From assembly GCA_008016945.1 (NCBI GenBank), contig SSGN01000086.1:1-35622 (forward strand): DNA of 35,622 nt, in the 5' to 3' direction. This document shows, one piece after another, positions 33,247 through 35,622 of this stretch. Under the pieces are notes generated by a model. It was not told the origin of the DNA, ran no database searches, and saw nothing but the letters and a program-made list of their open reading frames with translations. A program made the translations under genes and the position numbers. The stretch comes from Flavobacteriales bacterium. Its GTDB lineage: Bacteria; Bacteroidota; Bacteroidia; Flavobacteriales; PHOS-HE28. How positions within the stretch are numbered: position 1 is the stretch's first letter; every line of letters starts with the position of its first letter.

Positions 33247-34037
33247 CAGGCGTCGGGGGCGTTCAGGGTGGCGGGCAGCATCAGCAGGAAGGGCAGCGCT
33301 TGCGCATGGTCCAGGGTCTGGTATTCCAGGCCCAGCGCGCGGATAGCGCGGTAGTAGGCCTGGTGGTGCTGGTAGTAGTGGCGTTCGCTGGGGAGCAGCC
33401 ACGCCTTGGGGCCCAGCTTGTCGGCCAGGAACCACTTCTCCAGCAGGCGGGCGCAGCGGCCGTTGCCATCATCGAAGGGGTGGATCTTCACGAACACCAG
33501 GTGCAGCAGGGCCGCGTAGTGGAACACCTCGGCCAGCGCGAGTTCCGTGCCTTGCAACTGCGCCAGGTCGGCGAAGAGCTTGTCCAGTTCCGCGTCCACC
33601 ATGCTGGGCGGCGCGGCCACGTATTCGATGCGGCCATCGGCCGTGGTCACGTACATGTTGTCGGTGCGCACACGACCGCCGCGCCCTTCGGGCAGGATGT
33701 GTCGGGTGAGCATGCGGTGGGCCTCCAGCAAGCTGGAGCGATCGCAGCGGCGGCCTTGGGCGTATTGGTAGGCGGCGTAGAGGTCGTCGATCTTCTGGGT
33801 GTGGTCCGGGCGGAAGGGGATGCCGAAGCGTTTGTGCTTCACGTAGCTGTCCAGTTCGATCTCCTCGCCCTCGATCTTGCTGGAGAACACCGCCGATACC
33901 GAGGTGTAGAAGCTGAAGCTCTCCACGGACAACGCGCTGTCCTGCAAGCTGCGGAAGCGCTCCAGCGGAACCGCCGCCACCGCCTGCCGGTAAGGCTCCA
34001 GCAGCAGCGTGGGGAGGATCTGGAGTTGCCGTTCCAT
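33246..34037 (-). CDS. Fic domain protein, class II (self-inhibited)
   Basis: The 263-residue protein has the Fic catalytic motif HPFDDGNGRCAR at residues 186-197, with catalytic H186, metal-binding D190 and the GNGR anion loop. Fic enzymes usually transfer AMP from ATP to a hydroxyl on a target protein. The N-terminal helix carries S52-S-K-I-E56-G57, matching the [S/T]xxxE[G/N] inhibitory motif, so it is class II, with inhibition by its own N-terminal helix. A flexible beta-hairpin and a C-terminal winged-helix-like stretch are plausible. It sits between mod and res, with its stop overlapping the res start. The target is unknown; Mod, Res or a cellular housekeeping protein are possibilities. 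The 240-base gap before it is filled by the octamer array (34067-34274). Confidence 0.92.
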   Translation of the reverse strand: MERQLQILPTLLLEPYRQAVAAVPLERFRSLQDSALSVESFSFYTSVSAVFSSKIEGEEIELDSYVKHKRFGIPFRPDHTQKIDDLYAAYQYAQGRRCDRSSLLEAHRMLTRHILPEGRGGRVRTDNMYVTTADGRIEYVAAPPSMVDAELDKLFADLAQLQGTELALAEVFHYAALLHLVFVKIHPFDDGNGRCARLLEKWFLADKLGPKAWLLPSERHYYQHHQAYYRAIRALGLEYQTLDHAQALPFLLMLPATLNAPDA

Positions 34038-34066
34038 GGATGATCGCTTACGAATACTGTTACCTC

Positions 34067-34274
34067 TTCACTTTCTCACGTTCTCTCTTCCTCTCTTCTT
34101 CACTCCTTCACTCCTTCACTTCTTCACTCCTTCTCTTCCTCTCTTCCTCTCTTCCTCTCTTCTTCACTCCTTCACTTCTTCACTCCTTCTCTTTCTCTCT
34201 TTCTCTCCTCTTCACTTTCTCTCTTCCTCACTCTCTCACTTTCTCACTTTCTCTCTTCCCCTCTTCCTCACCTT
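34067..34274. repeat. Array of 26 strictly phased degenerate octamers
   Basis: Cutting the + strand every eight bases from 34067 gives 26 consecutive units, for example TTCACTCC, CTCTCTTC, CTCACTTT. Position 3 is C, position 4 is A or T, and position 5 is C in all 26. Position 2 is T in 25. The other positions are pyrimidines, with one exception (G in the second unit). On the transcribed strand the unit reads RRRGWGAR. A block of 54 bases (34084-34137) recurs at 34148-34193 with exactly one unit fewer. The array lies between the mod stop (34278) and the fic start (34037), so it should be in the same transcript. Stops in all three frames on the minus strand make it noncoding. Confidence 0.85.
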
Positions 34275-34277
34275 CCT

Positions 34278-35622
34278 TCAAAAGCGGCTGATGTCCCGCG
34301 GGATCTTCTTGAACACGATGCCGTGCTGCTCCAGGAATTTCTTCGGCAGCAAGCAGTTGTCGGCGTAGATGAGCGTGGGTGCGCCCTTCACTGGCAGGGT
34401 GGCCAGCAGCTCGTGGTCCAGGGTGGTGAGGCGTTCCGGCTCGTACACGAAGTAGAGGGCCATGCCTTCGTGGGTGCCGAGCAGGTACGGGTTGTTTGCA
34501 AGGCCCTTGCCACGGGCCGCTTTGCCGTTGGCCGCTGGTGCGGAGGCCGGCAGGGGGGATCGCGTTTCGCTGTACCAGATGTATTCGCGGATGCGCTCGG
34601 TGCCCACGGCCTCGTTCAGGTTCTGGTCGGCGTTGAAGAGCGGCTGGCCCAGGGTGTAGTAGTCGAAGGCGCCGCCCGTGCCCTCCACCGCTTTCTTGCC
34701 TTCGCCGTAGCCCTGCATCACCCGCCTCACGCGCTCGGCGGTGATGCTCTCCGCATAGTCCATCATCTCCACCAGGATGAATTTGCGGTTGCCACCATCC
34801 TGCTTGTTCAGGTTCAGCACCGCGTGGGCGGTCGCTCCGGAGCCTGCAAATGAGTCTAATATGATAGAATCTTTCTCTGATGCAATCTCTAAAACACGGT
34901 GAATAAGCTCGTGTGGCTTGGGCGTTTCGAATACAGCCTGACCATCGAAAATCTCTTTCAGTTCGTTCTTGGCTCCTTCATTCGTGGAAACGTCATTAGC
35001 GAACCAAAGAGTCTCTGGCACAAGACCTCTTTCCTTTGAGTGTAGGTATGTTTTTATCCTTGGCACTCCGTTGCCATCGGAGCCGAACCAAATTTTACCT
35101 GCATCAATTTCTCCGTTCATAATGTCTTCGGTATACACCCAGCACCTTCCACTCGGGAGTGTGTGCTTCTTGCCAATAGGCGCCATTAGCTCGTAGAATT
35201 GGCTTGCAGTCGCATGCCCTGCTTGTGCCGTGGCCGGATCCGATTTCCATGGCCCTCTTGGGTCGTTGTCTGGGTTCTTGTATCGTGCTAAAGCATCCGG
35301 TGTCATGGTAAGCAAGCGCACCTTGGCGCCAAGAGCATTACTGTCCTTTCGATAGGCCAATATGTAGTCGTGCCTGTACGATACTTCCTTTCGATTCTCT
35401 CGATTAGTACGCTTCTCCCAGATGAAGTTGGAGATGCGATTTGCCGTGCCGAAGATTTCATCTAGGATTAGCTGAAGATGGCCGAGTTCATTATCGTCAA
35501 TTGAAACGAAGATGGCTCCATCGGGACGAAGCAACCTATGGAGCAACACGAGGCGCGGATACATCATGCAGAGCCACTTGTCGTGTCGGCTCAGGTCCTC
35601 GCCCTCCTTTCCCACATTGACC
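34278..35622 (-). CDS. mod: Type III DNA methyltransferase Mod subunit (start lies beyond window)
   Basis: The frame is open to the window edge, so the N-terminus is missing; about 447 residues are visible. It is the modification and target-recognition subunit that methylates adenine at an asymmetric site. Visible features include DGAIFVSIDDNELGHL and VSYRHDYILAYRK in the catalytic part, and DSFAGSGATAHAV (about 34815-34853) carrying the FxGxG SAM motif. The catalytic DPPY motif, which comes before FxGxG in this beta class, should lie upstream of the window. The C-terminal 190 residues after FxGxG are GC-rich. From 34851 towards the window edge the GC content falls abruptly (44% by hand count over 34861-35040), suggesting replacement of the target-recognition segment. 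The stop is at 34278, next to the octamer array. Confidence 0.92.
   Translation of the reverse strand, partial: VNVGKEGEDLSRHDKWLCMMYPRLVLLHRLLRPDGAIFVSIDDNELGHLQLILDEIFGTANRISNFIWEKRTNRENRKEVSYRHDYILAYRKDSNALGAKVRLLTMTPDALARYKNPDNDPRGPWKSDPATAQAGHATASQFYELMAPIGKKHTLPSGRCWVYTEDIMNGEIDAGKIWFGSDGNGVPRIKTYLHSKERGLVPETLWFANDVSTNEGAKNELKEIFDGQAVFETPKPHELIHRVLEIASEKDSIILDSFAGSGATAHAVLNLNKQDGGNRKFILVEMMDYAESITAERVRRVMQGYGEGKKAVEGTGGAFDYYTLGQPLFNADQNLNEAVGTERIREYIWYSETRSPLPASAPAANGKAARGKGLANNPYLLGTHEGMALYFVYEPERLTTLDHELLATLPVKGAPTLIYADNCLLPKKFLEQHGIVFKKIPRDISRF

Noticed and set aside
33247..33435. N-terminal extension of the res frame
   Set aside because: It is a shadow of fic; the Res family start is at 33246.
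34067..34274. Octamer array considered as CRISPR
   Set aside because: Units are 8 bases with no spacers and no cas genes nearby.
34009..34368. Plus-strand open frame through the pyrimidine-rich array, giving a serine/leucine/phenylalanine-rich product
   Set aside because: It is a translation of the octamer array, with no start context or family; the array reads as noncoding and the flanking genes are on the other strand.

Overview
The window reads as chromosome of a GC-rich (by eye about 60-65% GC) member of the Bacteroidota, most likely Flavobacteriales-like. The support is gene content typical of that phylum (a DUF4783 gene next to nadC, a DUF4834 gene next to a YfhO-family gene, DUF2147, many FkbM methyltransferases), several close matches to the Bacteroidota -7 promoter element TAnnTTTG, and the general absence of Shine-Dalgarno sequences before starts. 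No rRNA, tRNA, CRISPR array, transposase or integrase was recognised.

Layout. (1) 1-9885: a surface-polysaccharide region, mostly + strand. It holds the end of a membrane protein, an FkbM methyltransferase, a double-module glycosyltransferase, a Wzx-type flippase and three more glycosyltransferases. One minus-strand membrane-anchored methyltransferase with its own promoter sits inside. (2) 9894-15139, minus strand: a tightly packed run rlmH > class I methyltransferase > 499-aa polytopic protein (possible polymerase) > glycosyltransferase > galE. (3) 15214-20771, + strand: DUF4783, nadC, a YihY/BrkB membrane protein, and a 1073-aa M1 metallopeptidase whose C-terminal part looks like an Omp85-type outer-membrane barrel. 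(4) 20987-23288, + strand: DUF2147, a glycosyltransferase and a second FkbM methyltransferase. (5) 23362-29272, minus strand: DUF4834 > YfhO > glycosyltransferase > second flippase, behind a perfect TAnnTTTG element. (6) 29438-35622, minus strand: a type III restriction-modification operon mod > fic > res > zinc-ribbon protein; mod continues past the window edge.

Regions 1, 2, 4 and 5 together supply sugar-nucleotide epimerisation, sugar transfer, methylation and lipid-linked glycan flipping, as expected for a capsule, O-antigen or exopolysaccharide. No priming transferase, Wzz or Wza/Wzc was seen, so the pathway must be completed elsewhere.

The most unusual element is the mod-fic spacer. 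At 34067-34274 it consists of 26 consecutive, strictly 8-nt-phased, degenerate octamers (YTCWCYYY on +, RRRGWGAR on the transcribed strand, apart from isolated substitutions). No unit is 7 or 9 nt, and the transcript from 34283 down to 34081 contains no C at all. Next in interest are the Fic and zinc-ribbon additions to the type III R-M operon, the sharp GC change inside mod, the peptidase-barrel fusion, and the internally duplicated glycosyltransferase.
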